Part shown: positions 47,280 to 56,941 of the stretch, piece after piece
How positions within the stretch are numbered: position 1 is the first letter of the stretch
Layout: every line of letters begins with the position of its first letter
Source of the DNA: CAVYWD01 sp963772225
Lineage (GTDB): Bacteria; Myxococcota; Myxococcia; Myxococcales; UBA5297
Assembly (NCBI GenBank): GCA_963772225.1
Contig: CAVYWD010000001.1
Location: 620,001 to 684,000, forward strand
Length of the DNA stretch: 64,000 nucleotides
Reading direction: 5' to 3'
Program-made: the position numbers and the translations under genes
The notes under the pieces: model-generated
What the model was told of the DNA's origin: nothing
Databases searched by the model: none
What the model saw: only the letters and a program-made list of their open reading frames with translations

Positions 47280-48116
47280 ATGTCGGAGCCGATACAGCCC
47301 TCGAAGGCTGCGGTCGCCGCCACGGCGCAGTGGACCGCGGCCGCTCGGGCCAAGGAGAGCGCGCGAGAGGATCGGCTCTTCGAGGACCCATTCGCGGCGG
47401 CGCTCGCCGGCAAGGAGGGCATAGAGTGGGCGGCGCAGCGCCGGACGGAGGCGCTCGCGCCGATGGTGTTTCGCACCCGGTACTTCGACGATTTCCTCAA
47501 ACGCGCATCGAGCTCGCCCTCAATTCGCCAAATCGTGCTCCTCGCGGCCGGGTTGGACGCGCGCGCCTATCGCCTCCCCTGGCCTGAGCGGACGCGCCTG
47601 TTCGAGCTCGATCAAGCGAACGTGCTTGAATACAAAGACGAGGTGCTTCGGTCCTTCGGCGCGCACCCCTCCTGCGCGCGGCAGGCCATCGCGGCGGACG
47701 TCGCCGGCGACTGGGCCGCGCCCCTCTCCGGTAGCGGCTTCGACCCCGGCCGCCCCACCTGCTGGATCTTGGAGGGAATTCTCTTCTACTTTCCTATCGA
47801 GGTCGTCGAGCGTATCTTGGCCGACGTGTCGAGGCTTTCTTCGCGGGGAAGTTGGCTCGGATTCGACGTCCCCAACCGCGCGACCTTCGATTCGGCCCTC
47901 ACGCGCCCATGGCTCGAAATGCAGGCCCGCGCTGGCGCCCCTTGGATGAGCGCCATGGACGCTCCCGAGAAACAGCTCGGCGCGCTCGGATGGGACGCGA
48001 GCCTGACCCAGTTCGGCGCGCCGGAGATCAACTTCGGGCGCTGGCCATTTCCAGTAGCCCCCATCGCCGTGCCGGGAATTCCGCGCCATTGGTTGGTCGA
48101 GGCGCACCGGCGCTAG
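47280..48116 (+). CDS. SAM-dependent methyltransferase (LCMT/TIGR00027 type)
   Basis: A 278-residue protein of the leucine carboxyl methyltransferase-like family common in mycobacteria and myxobacteria. Seen are the N-terminal AVAATAQWTAAARAKESARE and DRLFEDPFAAALAG blocks, the SAM-binding VLLAAGLDARAYRLPW near residue 85, the acidic FELDQANVLEYK, and ILEGILFYFP near residue 165. The methyl acceptor is unknown. AGGAGG eight bases before ATG 47280 is an unusually good ribosome site. The gene stands alone upstream of the APC permease. Confidence 0.88.
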   Translation: MSEPIQPSKAAVAATAQWTAAARAKESAREDRLFEDPFAAALAGKEGIEWAAQRRTEALAPMVFRTRYFDDFLKRASSSPSIRQIVLLAAGLDARAYRLPWPERTRLFELDQANVLEYKDEVLRSFGAHPSCARQAIAADVAGDWAAPLSGSGFDPGRPTCWILEGILFYFPIEVVERILADVSRLSSRGSWLGFDVPNRATFDSALTRPWLEMQARAGAPWMSAMDAPEKQLGALGWDASLTQFGAPEINFGRWPFPVAPIAVPGIPRHWLVEAHRR

Positions 48117-48350
48117 AGACCTTGAGGGAGCGAACTTGAGCCCCTCCCTCCGAGAAGGACCTCGAGCGGAACCCCGTTCGCATCATCCGCCGCACTGCGC
48201 CGAATGCTCGCTTCCCTGGGACTGCCGACACGGGAGGCGCTGGACGTCGGGCCGAGGAGCGGCCAGGGAAGCGGGCGCCCTGCGCCTCGTCTTCGCTCGC
48301 CGGGCTGCTAGCATGGCGAGCTCCTGCCCTCCCGAATCGATAAGGCGCCC

Positions 48351-49952
48351 ATGCTCGCGGCTCTGTTTCGCACCAAGTCCCTGGAACAGCTCCGGGCGAC
48401 GGCTGAGGAGTCCTCCCACAAGCTCAAGCGCCAGCTCACCGCCTTCGACCTCACCATGTTCGGCGTCGGGGCCATCATCGGCGCGGGCATTTTCTCGACC
48501 ATCGGCACGGCGGCGGCCGGCAACTTGGCGGACGGCCGGCCCGGCGCGGGCCCCGCGCTCGTCGTGAGCTTCCTCCTCACCGCCATCGCCTGCGGCTTCT
48601 CGGCGCTCTGCTACGCCGAGCTGTCCTCCATGATCCCCGTCTCGGGCTCGGCCTATACCTACGCGTACGCGTCCCTGGGCGAGCTCGTCGCCTGGATCAT
48701 CGGTTGGGACCTGGTGCTCGAGTACGCGGTCTCCAATGTCGCCGTCGCCATCTCGTGGGGCGACTACGCCGCGGCCCTGCTCCAGGGCCTCGGGCTCAAA
48801 GTTCCCGCCTGGCTCGCCCTCGACCCGCGCACCGCGCTGACCGTCTCGGACGGCTACCTCGCCGCCCACCACCTCGCCTCGCAACCCTCGTTCGCCGACA
48901 AGCGGGCGCTCTTCCAGAGCGCGCGGCAAGGCCTCGCGGACGGCGCCGCGGCGTTCTCCCACTGGGACGCGTTGGCGCAGGCGCCGCGGGCCTTTGGCCT
49001 CCCGCTGACGGTGAACCTGCTGGCCGTGCTCATCACGTCGGTGGTCACGTGGCTCTGCTACCGCGGCATCAAGGAGAGCGCGCGGGCGAACGCGGTCATG
49101 GTGGTGGTGAAGCTCGCGGTGCTGGGCGTCGTGGTGGCCGTCGGCGCGGGCTACGTCTCGCCCGCGCACTGGCACCCGTTCGCGCCGAACGGCCTCGCCG
49201 GAATCCAGGCAGGCTCGGCCATCATCTTCTTCGCCTTCATCGGCTTCGACGCGGTCTCGACCACCGCCCAGGAGTGCCGCTCGCCCGGCCGCGACCTGCC
49301 GCGGGGCATCTTGGGGTCGCTCCTGATCTGCACGGTCGTTTACGTGCTCGTCTCGCTGGTCGTCACCGGGATGGTCGACTCGGCCGAGCTGGGAGGCAAG
49401 GCCGACCCGCTGGCCTACGTCTTCGAGAAGTACCACCTCGACCGGCTCGCCCTGCTCATCTCGATGGGCGCGGTGATCGCCACGACGGCGAGCCTCCTCG
49501 TCTACCAGCTCGGCCAGCCCCGAATCCTCATGGCCATGAGCCACGACGGCCTCCTGGGGAGCTGGTTCGGGCGCATCCACCCCCGCCACGGCACGCCCTC
49601 GAACTCGACCGTGCTCACCGGCTTCCTGGTCGCCCTGCCCGCGGCGCTCATGAACATCGGCGAGGTGGTGGAGCTCTCGAACATCGGGACGCTCTTCGCC
49701 TTCGCCATCGTCTGCTGCGGGGTGCTCATCCTGCGCGTGAGGCACCCCGAGGCACCGCGGGCCTTTCGCGCGCCGGCGGCCTGGCTCGTCGCGCCGCTGG
49801 GGATCCTCTCCTGCGCGTGGCTGAGCTGGGGGCTTCCCAAGGTCACGTTCGTCCGCTTCTTCCTCTGGCTCGCGGTGGGCCTGGTCGTCTACGCCCTCTA
49901 CGGCAGCCGCCGGAGCCGGGTGCGCGCGCAGGCGGCGGCCGAGCGCGCCTGA
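48351..49952 (+). CDS. APC-family amino acid permease
   Basis: A 533-residue transporter with about 12 hydrophobic helices. The N-terminal FGVGAIIGAGIFSTIGTAAA is the substrate-binding helix motif of the APC superfamily; AIIFFAFIGFDAVSTTAQEC near residue 295 is the helix-6 motif of the cationic amino acid transporter branch. Between helices 3 and 4 there is a long loop of ~60 residues (around DKRALFQSARQGLADG), longer than usual; its DNA recurs as a relic at 47065-47165. AAGG precedes ATG 48351. The substrate is probably an amino acid; which one is unclear. Confidence 0.92.
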   Translation: MLAALFRTKSLEQLRATAEESSHKLKRQLTAFDLTMFGVGAIIGAGIFSTIGTAAAGNLADGRPGAGPALVVSFLLTAIACGFSALCYAELSSMIPVSGSAYTYAYASLGELVAWIIGWDLVLEYAVSNVAVAISWGDYAAALLQGLGLKVPAWLALDPRTALTVSDGYLAAHHLASQPSFADKRALFQSARQGLADGAAAFSHWDALAQAPRAFGLPLTVNLLAVLITSVVTWLCYRGIKESARANAVMVVVKLAVLGVVVAVGAGYVSPAHWHPFAPNGLAGIQAGSAIIFFAFIGFDAVSTTAQECRSPGRDLPRGILGSLLICTVVYVLVSLVVTGMVDSAELGGKADPLAYVFEKYHLDRLALLISMGAVIATTASLLVYQLGQPRILMAMSHDGLLGSWFGRIHPRHGTPSNSTVLTGFLVALPAALMNIGEVVELSNIGTLFAFAIVCCGVLILRVRHPEAPRAFRAPAAWLVAPLGILSCAWLSWGLPKVTFVRFFLWLAVGLVVYALYGSRRSRVRAQAAAERA

Positions 49953-50272
49953 CGCTCAAGGCCTCGCCCCCGGCGAATATCGGGCCTCGCTCGTGCGCGC
50001 CCCGAGGAATCTTCAGGCGAGGGGCTCTTGGCGTGCTCGTCCCTCACGCCGGCGGGCGGCCTAGCGCGCTCACCGCGGGTTGGCCGATGCCAAGCGCGAC
50101 GGCGCCGCGGGTGAAGCTGCCCTTTCGGACGATCGGGGCGAGGGCAGCGAGCTGGTCGCGATCGAGATGCCCCATCGAAGCGATCGATGGCAAGCATGGG
50201 AGCCATCGCCTGGATCCATGGGGCCCCGCGCGCTAGGTTTCCCGGCACTTCGCCCCATCAAAGTGAGCGCCC
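49953..50272. other. Intergenic gap with no supported feature
   Basis: A 320-base space between the permease and the acetyltransferase gene. GC content stays high, short open frames are present on both strands without ribosome sites or family resemblance, and I see no hairpin-plus-T terminator. Confidence 0.4.
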
Positions 50273-50866
50273 ATGAGAACCCTGCGCATCGCCGAGCCCT
50301 CCGACGCCCCCGCCGTCCGGGAAATCTACGCGCCGTTCATCGCCGACACGGCCGTGAGCTTCGAGACCGAGGTCCCCCCCGCCGCCGAGTTCGAGCGCCG
50401 CATCGCGAAGGTCCTGGCGCTCGCGCCGTGGATCCTCTGCGAAGACTCCGGCCGCGTCACGGGCTACGCCTACGCCTCCCGGCACGCCGAGCGCGCGGCC
50501 TACCAGTGGAGCGTGGACGTGAGCATCTACACCGGCGAAGGGCAGCGCCGCTCGGGCCTGGGCCGCGCGCTCTACACTTCGCTCTTCGCGCTCCTCGAGC
50601 TGCAGGGCTTCTACGCCGCGCACGCCGGCATCACGCTGCCCAACGCGGCGAGCGTCGGACTGCACGAGGCGCTCGGGTTCGAGCCGGTCGGCGTCTACCG
50701 GAAGGTCGGCTTCAAGCGCGGCGCCTGGCACGACGTGGGCTGGTGGCAGCTCGCGCTGCGCGAGCGGGAGGGCGAACCCCTCCCACCCGTGCCCTTCCCC
50801 GAGGCGCGGCGTCTTCCGGGCTTCGAGCAGGCGCTGGCTGCGGGCGAGGCGCTTCTGGCGCGATAG
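50273..50866 (+). CDS. GNAT N-acetyltransferase, phosphinothricin acetyltransferase-like
   Basis: A 197-residue acetyl-CoA-dependent acetyltransferase. The cofactor-binding motif A is RRSGLGRALYTSLFALLEL near residues 83-102, followed by AAHAGITLPNAASVGLHEAL and GFEPVGVYRKVGFKRGAWHDVGW split over motif B, the typical end of the Bar/Pat/YwnH branch that acetylates phosphinothricin, methionine sulfoximine or sulfone. The natural substrate is not known. The N-terminal RIAEPSDAPAVREIYAPF matches the branch well. It converges on the helicase gene with six bases between stops. Confidence 0.88.
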   Translation: MRTLRIAEPSDAPAVREIYAPFIADTAVSFETEVPPAAEFERRIAKVLALAPWILCEDSGRVTGYAYASRHAERAAYQWSVDVSIYTGEGQRRSGLGRALYTSLFALLELQGFYAAHAGITLPNAASVGLHEALGFEPVGVYRKVGFKRGAWHDVGWWQLALREREGEPLPPVPFPEARRLPGFEQALAAGEALLAR

Positions 50867-50872
50867 CGGACG

Positions 50873-53446
50873 TCAGGTCCCGATGCGCCGGAGCGCGATG
50901 AGCGGAGCGCCCTCGGGCCGCTCGGCGGAGAGGTCCACGATGCAGTCGAGCATCCAGTCGACCTCGCCCTCGGGGTCGACCATCTTCTGGATGGCCTCGA
51001 AGCGCCCTTCGCCGTCGGCCCGGAGCAGCGTGTTGTGCGGCAGGCGCGCGCGCGGCTTCAGGTCGACGTACGCGTGCTCGGCGAAATAGGGCGCCATCGC
51101 CTGCTCCAGCGACTCAGCAGTCCAAGCCGGCTCGCCCTCGAGGGGGTGGACGGCCGCGAGCGCTTCGCCCCAGCTCTTGGTTGCCACGGCCTTGAGCAGC
51201 CGGTGCAGCTCGTTGCGCACGCGCGCCGCGAAGGCCTTGGGGTTCTGGGCGAGCACGCGCGGGTCGTCCTCCGGCAGCTTGAGCGGCTCGGGCTCGGCGT
51301 CCGCCGGGGCCGGAGCCGAAGGCAAGAGCGTGCCGCCCGCGCGCAGCCGCTCCCACTCGTCGATGAGGCTCGAGTCCACGCTGCGCAAGAGCTCGCGCAG
51401 ATGCGTGCGCACGTCCTCCACCGCCTCGTCGCGCGCGGCCTCGGGGACGGTGTGCGAGAGCGCGCGGTAGACCTCCGAGAGGTAGCGCAAGAGGACGCCC
51501 TCGCTGCGCTGCAGCCCGTACTCCACGACGTAGTCGTTGAACGAGGAGAGCCGCTCGAACAGGTCGCGGGCCACCGACTTCGGCCGGAGGTCCTCGCCGC
51601 CCACCCACGGGTGCCGCTCGGCGAAGGCGGCGAAGGCGCCGTACAGGCGCTCGGCGTTCGGCTTCGGGTACTCCACCTTCTGCAGCTCCTGGATGCGCTC
51701 CTCGTACGGCACCCCGTTCGCCTTCATCTCCGCCATCTTCGCGTCCTTGGCCTTGTCGCTCTGCTTGAGGAGGACGGGCGTCGGGTCTTCCAGGATGGCC
51801 TCGATGAGCGAGAGAAGGTCCAGGGCATAGCTCTCGCTCGTCGGGTCGAGCACGTCGATGGCCTTCAGCAGGAACAGGGAGAGCGTGTGGTAGAGCGAGA
51901 AGTCGCGCTGCAGCTCCTGCGACACCTCGACGAACGCGCCGGCGCCCTCCGGGTAGCGCTCCACCTCGACGATGCCGGCGCGCTCCAGCGCCCGGAACAT
52001 CTGCGCGGCGCGGCGGCGGTGGCGGCGCTTGGCGTTGTCGCTCTCGTGCGAGCGCGCGATGAGCTCGGCGAGGCGTCCGTAGCCGCCCCGGGGCCAGACC
52101 TCGTCGGCCTGCAGCAAATTGACGAGCATGCCGTGCGTCACCTGGAAGCGAGACTCCAGCGGCTCCGGGAGCCGCGTCTGGAGGCGCTCGAAGGTGGACT
52201 TGTCCCAGTGCACGTAACCCTTCTGCGGCGGCTGCTTCTTCTGGAACTTCTTCCCGGAGGACTTGGCGGCCAGCCGCAGGTTCTCGATGACGTGCTCGGG
52301 CGCCTGCGCCACGACGAGCCCGCGGTCGTCGAAGCCCTTCCGGCCCGCGCGCCCGGCGATCTGGTGAAAGTCGCGGCCCTTGAGAATTCCCATCTTCTCG
52401 CCGTCGAACTTGCAGAGCCGGGTGAAGAGCACGGTGCGGATGGGGACGTTGACGCCCATGCCCAGGGTGTCCGTGCCGCTGATGACCTTGAGCAGGCCTT
52501 TCTGAGCCAAGCGCTCGGTGAGGCGGCGGTACTTGGGCATGACCCCGGCGTGGTGCAGGCCGATGCCCGCGCGCAGGTATTTCTGAATGTCCTTGCCGTA
52601 GGGCGAGTCGAACTTCGTCCCCTGCATCGCGATGCGCAGCGCCTCTTTCTCCTCCTTGGAGCAGAGGGTCACGCTGGTGAGGGCTTGGGCTTCCTCGGCG
52701 GCGGCGCGCTGCGTGAAGTTGACGAGGTAGATGGGCGCCATCTCGCGCTCGATGAGGTGCGCGATGGTTTCGTGGATGGGCGTCTCGGCGTACTCGTAGT
52801 CGAGCGGCACCGGCCGCTCGAGGGCCTTGACCACCGCCACCTTCCTCCCGGTGAGCTTCTGGAGGTGCTCCTCGATGGGGTCCGTGGGGCCGAGCGTCGC
52901 CGACATCAGCAGGAAGGTCGCCTGGGTGAGCGAGAGGAGCGGGATCTGCCAGGCGACGCCGCGCTCTTTGTCGGCGTAATAATGGAATTCGTCCATGACC
53001 ACGTAATCGATTTGAGCGCCCTCCTCGCGCAGCGCGAGGTTCATGAGGATCTCGGCGGTGCAGCAGACGATGGGGGCGCCGCGGTTGACCGCCGCGTCGC
53101 CGGTCATCATCCCCACGCTCTCAGGGCCGAAGGCCTCGCACAGCGCGAAGAACTTCTCGTTCACCAGGGCTTTGATGGGGCACGTGTAATAGGAGACCTT
53201 GCCTTCGGCCATTCCCTTGAAATGCAGCGCCTCGGCGACCAGCGATTTCCCGGACCCCGTCGGCGTGCCCAGAATGACATGCTGCCCCTCGAGCAGCGCC
53301 AGGATCGCCTCCTCCTGCGCCGGGTAGAGCGTCAAGCCCCTCTGCGAAACATTCTCGAGAAAGCGGCCGAGCAGCTCGTCCGCGGTCGGCGCGACGCCCT
53401 TGGGCGGCAGGTGGGAAGCCAGCGTCTGGCGGCTCGGCTCAGCCAT
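50873..53446 (-). CDS. Ski2-like DEAD/DEAH-box RNA helicase with DUF3516-type C-terminus
   Basis: An 857-residue superfamily 2 helicase. Motif I GTPTGSGKS near residue 60, motif Ia-type PIKALVNEKF, motif II MDEFHYY, motif III MSATLG, the SGTDTLGMGVN stretch of motif V and motif VI QIAGRAGRKG are intact. The DEFH and RAGRKG forms are typical of Ski2/Mtr4-like RNA helicases. The C-terminal ~400 residues match the DUF3516-type region of actinobacterial and myxobacterial homologues. It probably unwinds structured RNA, perhaps in decay or ribosome maturation. Start ATG 53446; it is divergent from the Agl23-like gene. Confidence 0.92.
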   Translation of the reverse strand: MAEPSRQTLASHLPPKGVAPTADELLGRFLENVSQRGLTLYPAQEEAILALLEGQHVILGTPTGSGKSLVAEALHFKGMAEGKVSYYTCPIKALVNEKFFALCEAFGPESVGMMTGDAAVNRGAPIVCCTAEILMNLALREEGAQIDYVVMDEFHYYADKERGVAWQIPLLSLTQATFLLMSATLGPTDPIEEHLQKLTGRKVAVVKALERPVPLDYEYAETPIHETIAHLIEREMAPIYLVNFTQRAAAEEAQALTSVTLCSKEEKEALRIAMQGTKFDSPYGKDIQKYLRAGIGLHHAGVMPKYRRLTERLAQKGLLKVISGTDTLGMGVNVPIRTVLFTRLCKFDGEKMGILKGRDFHQIAGRAGRKGFDDRGLVVAQAPEHVIENLRLAAKSSGKKFQKKQPPQKGYVHWDKSTFERLQTRLPEPLESRFQVTHGMLVNLLQADEVWPRGGYGRLAELIARSHESDNAKRRHRRRAAQMFRALERAGIVEVERYPEGAGAFVEVSQELQRDFSLYHTLSLFLLKAIDVLDPTSESYALDLLSLIEAILEDPTPVLLKQSDKAKDAKMAEMKANGVPYEERIQELQKVEYPKPNAERLYGAFAAFAERHPWVGGEDLRPKSVARDLFERLSSFNDYVVEYGLQRSEGVLLRYLSEVYRALSHTVPEAARDEAVEDVRTHLRELLRSVDSSLIDEWERLRAGGTLLPSAPAPADAEPEPLKLPEDDPRVLAQNPKAFAARVRNELHRLLKAVATKSWGEALAAVHPLEGEPAWTAESLEQAMAPYFAEHAYVDLKPRARLPHNTLLRADGEGRFEAIQKMVDPEGEVDWMLDCIVDLSAERPEGAPLIALRRIGT

Positions 53447-53652
53447 GGTCGTCTACCTCCCGGAGGGTCGAGGGCGCGCGCTCCAGCCGGCAGCCGAACC
53501 GCCCGGCACGCGCGGATGTGGCCGGCATGTATACCCGACCAACGCAACATCGAGCGAGCGATCGCACGCAGGTCCTGCCTGCCGCCTGCCGCCTGCCGCA
53601 GCCGGCAGTTTTCGTTTGATTTCTGCCGAGGCGCGGAAAAGATGGCATCGCC

Positions 53653-55767
53653 ATGAAGACAGGCCTCTCCACGCTCCGCGGCACGCTGCCTCGCGCCGCG
53701 GCGATCGCCGTACTGGCGGCCGCGACCCTCCTCCTGCGCTTCGCCCATCTGGGCGCGCGCCCGGTCATGCACGACGAGAGCATGTTCGCGTTCTTCGCGT
53801 TCGACGCCATGCAGAAGATGACCGCGGCGCCGACGATGGGCCCGGACGGCAAGCCCGAGCCGCGAGGGCCGGCCTATACCCACATGCCGATCATGCACGG
53901 GCCGACGCTCATGCTGGCGGCAGCGGCCCTCTTCGCCGTCCCGGCCCTGGGCGACTCCATTCAAATCGCGCGTGGAATGGTCGCCCTGCTCTCGCTGGCA
54001 GGCCTCGCCGCGATGCTGGCGCTTTGGCCGCGGCGCATGCGCGAGATGGCGCCGCTCCTGGCGACGTCCCCTCTCCTCCTCTTCTGGAGCCGCTTCTTTC
54101 GCGACGACATGCTCTTCTGCACGGCCCTGACGCTCGGCGTTCTCGGGATCGCGCGAGGGGCGACGCCCGGGAGGTGGCGCGCCCTGTGGACGGTCGCCGG
54201 CGTCACCCTGATGTTCTCGCTGCTCACCATCATGGAGAACGCCCTCTTCCCCTACGCCGCGGGGGCGACCTTCGGCGCGCTCTGGCTCGCGATGCGGCTG
54301 GCCCAAAGGCATCGGCCTTCGTGGCTGCGCCCGCTCCGCCGGCTTCGGCCACACCCTCGGAAGCGCCTTCCTCGGCCGGCCTGCTCGCCGACGAGCGCCC
54401 GGGCGCCGATGCACCTCTCTCCCGCCGTTCCCGCCAGGCCCCCGAGCCGCGCCGCCTCGCTGGCGCCTTGGCTCGCCGGGACGGTTTGCGGCCTCCTCGT
54501 CATCGCGCTCGTCTACGGGCACCTCGTCGGGCAGGCGCCATCGGGCGTGAACCTCGGACGCGCCTCCAAGATCGAGCGGGCGCTCTATCCGCTCTTCCAG
54601 GCCTCAGGGTGGGCGAATCTGTATGCGAGCTGGCAATACTGGGAGGGCCAGCACGCCATCCAGCGCATCGGCGGCCCCATTCATTTCCATCTCCCCATCC
54701 TGGCCACCTACGAGCTGCCGCTGCTGCTGCTGCTCTATGCCGGCATGGCGTGGGACGCCGCGCAGCGCCGCGGCCGAGCGGTCCTCTACTCGGCCGGCCT
54801 CGGGGCCTGGCTCGCGGTCTGGACGGTCTGGCATCGCTTCATCGGAGCGCCGGCCCAGGGCCCCGGCGCGGGCGCCGTCGATCGGCTCCTCAATTTCCTG
54901 CACCTCGAGCCCGACGTTTCGCTCCTCGCCTTGGGCTCGCTCATCGCCCCGATGCTGATCTGGAGCGTCCTCAAGCTCCTGGAGCATCGCCCGCTGGCGG
55001 CCTGGCTCGGGTGGTGGTCCGCCTGCTCGCTGTTCCAGTATTCGGTGGCCGGAGAGAAGGTGCCCTGGCTCGCCGTCCACATCGCGCTGCCGCTGTACCT
55101 GATGCTGGCCTGGGTCTTTGCGCCGCTCCTGCGGAACCGGCGGCCGCTCGTCTGGGAGGCCTTCGGCGGCCTCATGCTGATCGCCACCTTCCTCGGGCTT
55201 CGCGCTGACCTGCGCTTCCTGGGCGAGCAGGCGGGCGCGCCGCGCGAGCGCCTGGCGTTCAACCACACGTCCATTCCGCTGGACGCGGCCATCAAGCGCC
55301 ACCTCGAGGAGTGGTCCGCGCAATCGGCGCGAATTCCCCTGAAGGAGCGCCGCGTGCTTTTGGTGGACCACCCCGCCTCGGGCGGCCCGAGCTGGCCCGG
55401 GTTCTGGTACTTCCGGCGCTGCGCCTACGCGACGACCACCGCGCCCGCGCCCATGATGAGCCAAGCCTGGGACCTGATCTTGGGCACGCGCGAGGCGTTG
55501 CAGCCGGTGCTCGCCTCGCTCGATCCGAGCCGGTGGCGCGTCCAGGAGCTGTCGCTGCGCGACCACTGGTGGGCACCGTGGCCCGACGAGCCGCAGTGGC
55601 GGCGGTGGCTGGGCGACGGCCCGCGGGAGCTGGGGCGAGAGGAGCCGCCGGCCGCGCCCATCGCCTCCAGCGCGCGCCAACTGTGGCGGTACTACTGGAA
55701 CCGCGAGCCCTGGACCGAGCCGGGCGGCTTCCCCGTCGTGCTCATCGAGCCGGTCCGGCCCCGGTAG
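53653..55767 (+). CDS. Agl23-like membrane glycosyltransferase (TIGR03663 family)
   Basis: A 704-residue polytopic protein. Near the N-terminus LLLRFAHLGARPVMHDESMF carries the acidic pair (HDES) typical of GT39/Agl23-type enzymes that use lipid-linked sugars at the outer face of the membrane. Then come about ten hydrophobic helices, a soluble C-terminal domain of ~180 residues, and a final YYWNREPWTEPGGFPVVLIE, a block characteristic of TIGR03663 proteins. It may add sugars to an exported protein or lipid. Residues ~218-275 are an odd Arg/Pro-rich linker; compensating frameshifts there cannot be excluded. The last 26 bases overlap the convergent gene at 55742. Confidence 0.82.
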   Translation: MKTGLSTLRGTLPRAAAIAVLAAATLLLRFAHLGARPVMHDESMFAFFAFDAMQKMTAAPTMGPDGKPEPRGPAYTHMPIMHGPTLMLAAAALFAVPALGDSIQIARGMVALLSLAGLAAMLALWPRRMREMAPLLATSPLLLFWSRFFRDDMLFCTALTLGVLGIARGATPGRWRALWTVAGVTLMFSLLTIMENALFPYAAGATFGALWLAMRLAQRHRPSWLRPLRRLRPHPRKRLPRPACSPTSARAPMHLSPAVPARPPSRAASLAPWLAGTVCGLLVIALVYGHLVGQAPSGVNLGRASKIERALYPLFQASGWANLYASWQYWEGQHAIQRIGGPIHFHLPILATYELPLLLLLYAGMAWDAAQRRGRAVLYSAGLGAWLAVWTVWHRFIGAPAQGPGAGAVDRLLNFLHLEPDVSLLALGSLIAPMLIWSVLKLLEHRPLAAWLGWWSACSLFQYSVAGEKVPWLAVHIALPLYLMLAWVFAPLLRNRRPLVWEAFGGLMLIATFLGLRADLRFLGEQAGAPRERLAFNHTSIPLDAAIKRHLEEWSAQSARIPLKERRVLLVDHPASGGPSWPGFWYFRRCAYATTTAPAPMMSQAWDLILGTREALQPVLASLDPSRWRVQELSLRDHWWAPWPDEPQWRRWLGDGPRELGREEPPAAPIASSARQLWRYYWNREPWTEPGGFPVVLIEPVRPR

Positions 55768-56791
55768 CAGCGCCCCCGGCGGGCGGCCTCGCCGGCCTCC
55801 GCCGCGCCTGAGCCGGGGCGCGCTCCGCCGCGAGGACCTTGTCGAGCAGCGACCGGTCGACCAGGCCCTCGACCTCGGCTCGCGGGAGGAAGCCCAGGTC
55901 GGCGGCGTGCCGCGCCGCCTCCCGGAGCGAGCCGTCCATCGGGTCCACGGTGAAGTCCATGCGGCTGAACGCGTCCTTCAGCTCAGCCGGCGCCAGCGGA
56001 TGGCCGGTGAGCTTGCCGAAGGCGGCGTTGGCCTCGGCCGCGAAGCGCTGGGGGTCGGCCTGGGCCCTGCGGGTGAGCGCGACGTGCGCTCGAAGGATCG
56101 CCTCGACCTGCGGCCGGCGCCGCTCCAGCGCCCGATTCGAGGCGACGAGCACGGTCGTCGCGAAGACCCCGCCCGGCCAGAGCGTCCGCTCGTCGACCAG
56201 GATCTTCCCGCCGCCCTCTCGCACCAGCCGCGCTCCCCACGGCTCGGGCACCCAGGCCCCGGCGAGCTCCTTGCGCTGGAACAGGCTCAGGATGTCCGCG
56301 TTCTGAATGGGCACGACGGCCACGTCGCCGCCCCCGCCGGCCGACGCCTCCATCCCGTGCGCCTTGAGCCACTGCCGCAGGGAGATGTCCTGCGTGTTTC
56401 CGAGCTGCGGCGAGGCGACCTTGCGCCCCACGAGCTGCCCGGGGTCGTCGATGCCGGGCTGCACCACGAACACCGCGCCGCCGGAGGTCGCCCCGGCGAT
56501 GACCTTGAAGGCCCCGCGCGACCGGACGAAGGCGTTGATGGCCGGGCCGCTGCCCACGTACGAGGCGTCGATCTCCCCGGCGAGCAGGGCCTCCATGGCG
56601 CTGGGACCGGCGTTGAACTTCTTGGCGTCGACCGGCTCGCCCAACGCCCTCTGGAACGCGCCCTCCTCCTCGCCCACCAAAGCCTGGGCGTGGGTGAGGT
56701 TCGGGAAGTACGCGAGGCGGAAGGGCCGGCGCTCCTGCCTCGAGCACCCGGCCGCGAGGAGCGCGAGCGCGAGCACGGCGCGCTGACCCAA
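55742..56791 (-). CDS. ABC solute-binding lipoprotein, SsuA/TauA-like
   Basis: A 349-residue exported lipoprotein. The start is TTG 56791, set by AGGAGG six bases upstream and by the short signal peptide with lipobox LALLAAGC that follows at once. The body is a type II periplasmic binding fold of the NMT1/SsuA branch: RLAYFPNLTHAQALVG, SAMEALLAGEIDASYVGSGP and GRKVASPQLGNTQDISLRQW. It should bind a sulfonate, taurine, nitrate or similar compound. No permease or ATPase gene is adjacent; the NitT/TauT pair at 17653-19300, which lacks a binding protein, is a plausible partner. The C-terminal tail is Ala/Arg/Pro-rich and overlaps the Agl23-like gene. Confidence 0.9.
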   Translation of the reverse strand: MGQRAVLALALLAAGCSRQERRPFRLAYFPNLTHAQALVGEEEGAFQRALGEPVDAKKFNAGPSAMEALLAGEIDASYVGSGPAINAFVRSRGAFKVIAGATSGGAVFVVQPGIDDPGQLVGRKVASPQLGNTQDISLRQWLKAHGMEASAGGGGDVAVVPIQNADILSLFQRKELAGAWVPEPWGARLVREGGGKILVDERTLWPGGVFATTVLVASNRALERRRPQVEAILRAHVALTRRAQADPQRFAAEANAAFGKLTGHPLAPAELKDAFSRMDFTVDPMDGSLREAARHAADLGFLPRAEVEGLVDRSLLDKVLAAERAPAQARRRPARPPAGGAATGAGPAR

Positions 56792-56941
56792 CGAGCACCT
56801 CCTCGAGACGAACGGCCGGGCCACCTCCCGGCGCACGCGGCCCTTGGGCTCAAGCTGTGCGCGGGCCTCGGAGATGGGCAGCGCCCTCGACGGAGCCGCC
56901 CGCCGTTGCAGCCGCGCCGCCCGCTTGACAAGCTCACGCCC

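Noticed and set aside
51035..53656. Plus-strand open frame of over 870 codons opposite the helicase
   Set aside because: Exact mirror of a strongly conserved helicase; His/Leu/Arg/Val-rich product is the signature of an antisense frame, not a protein.
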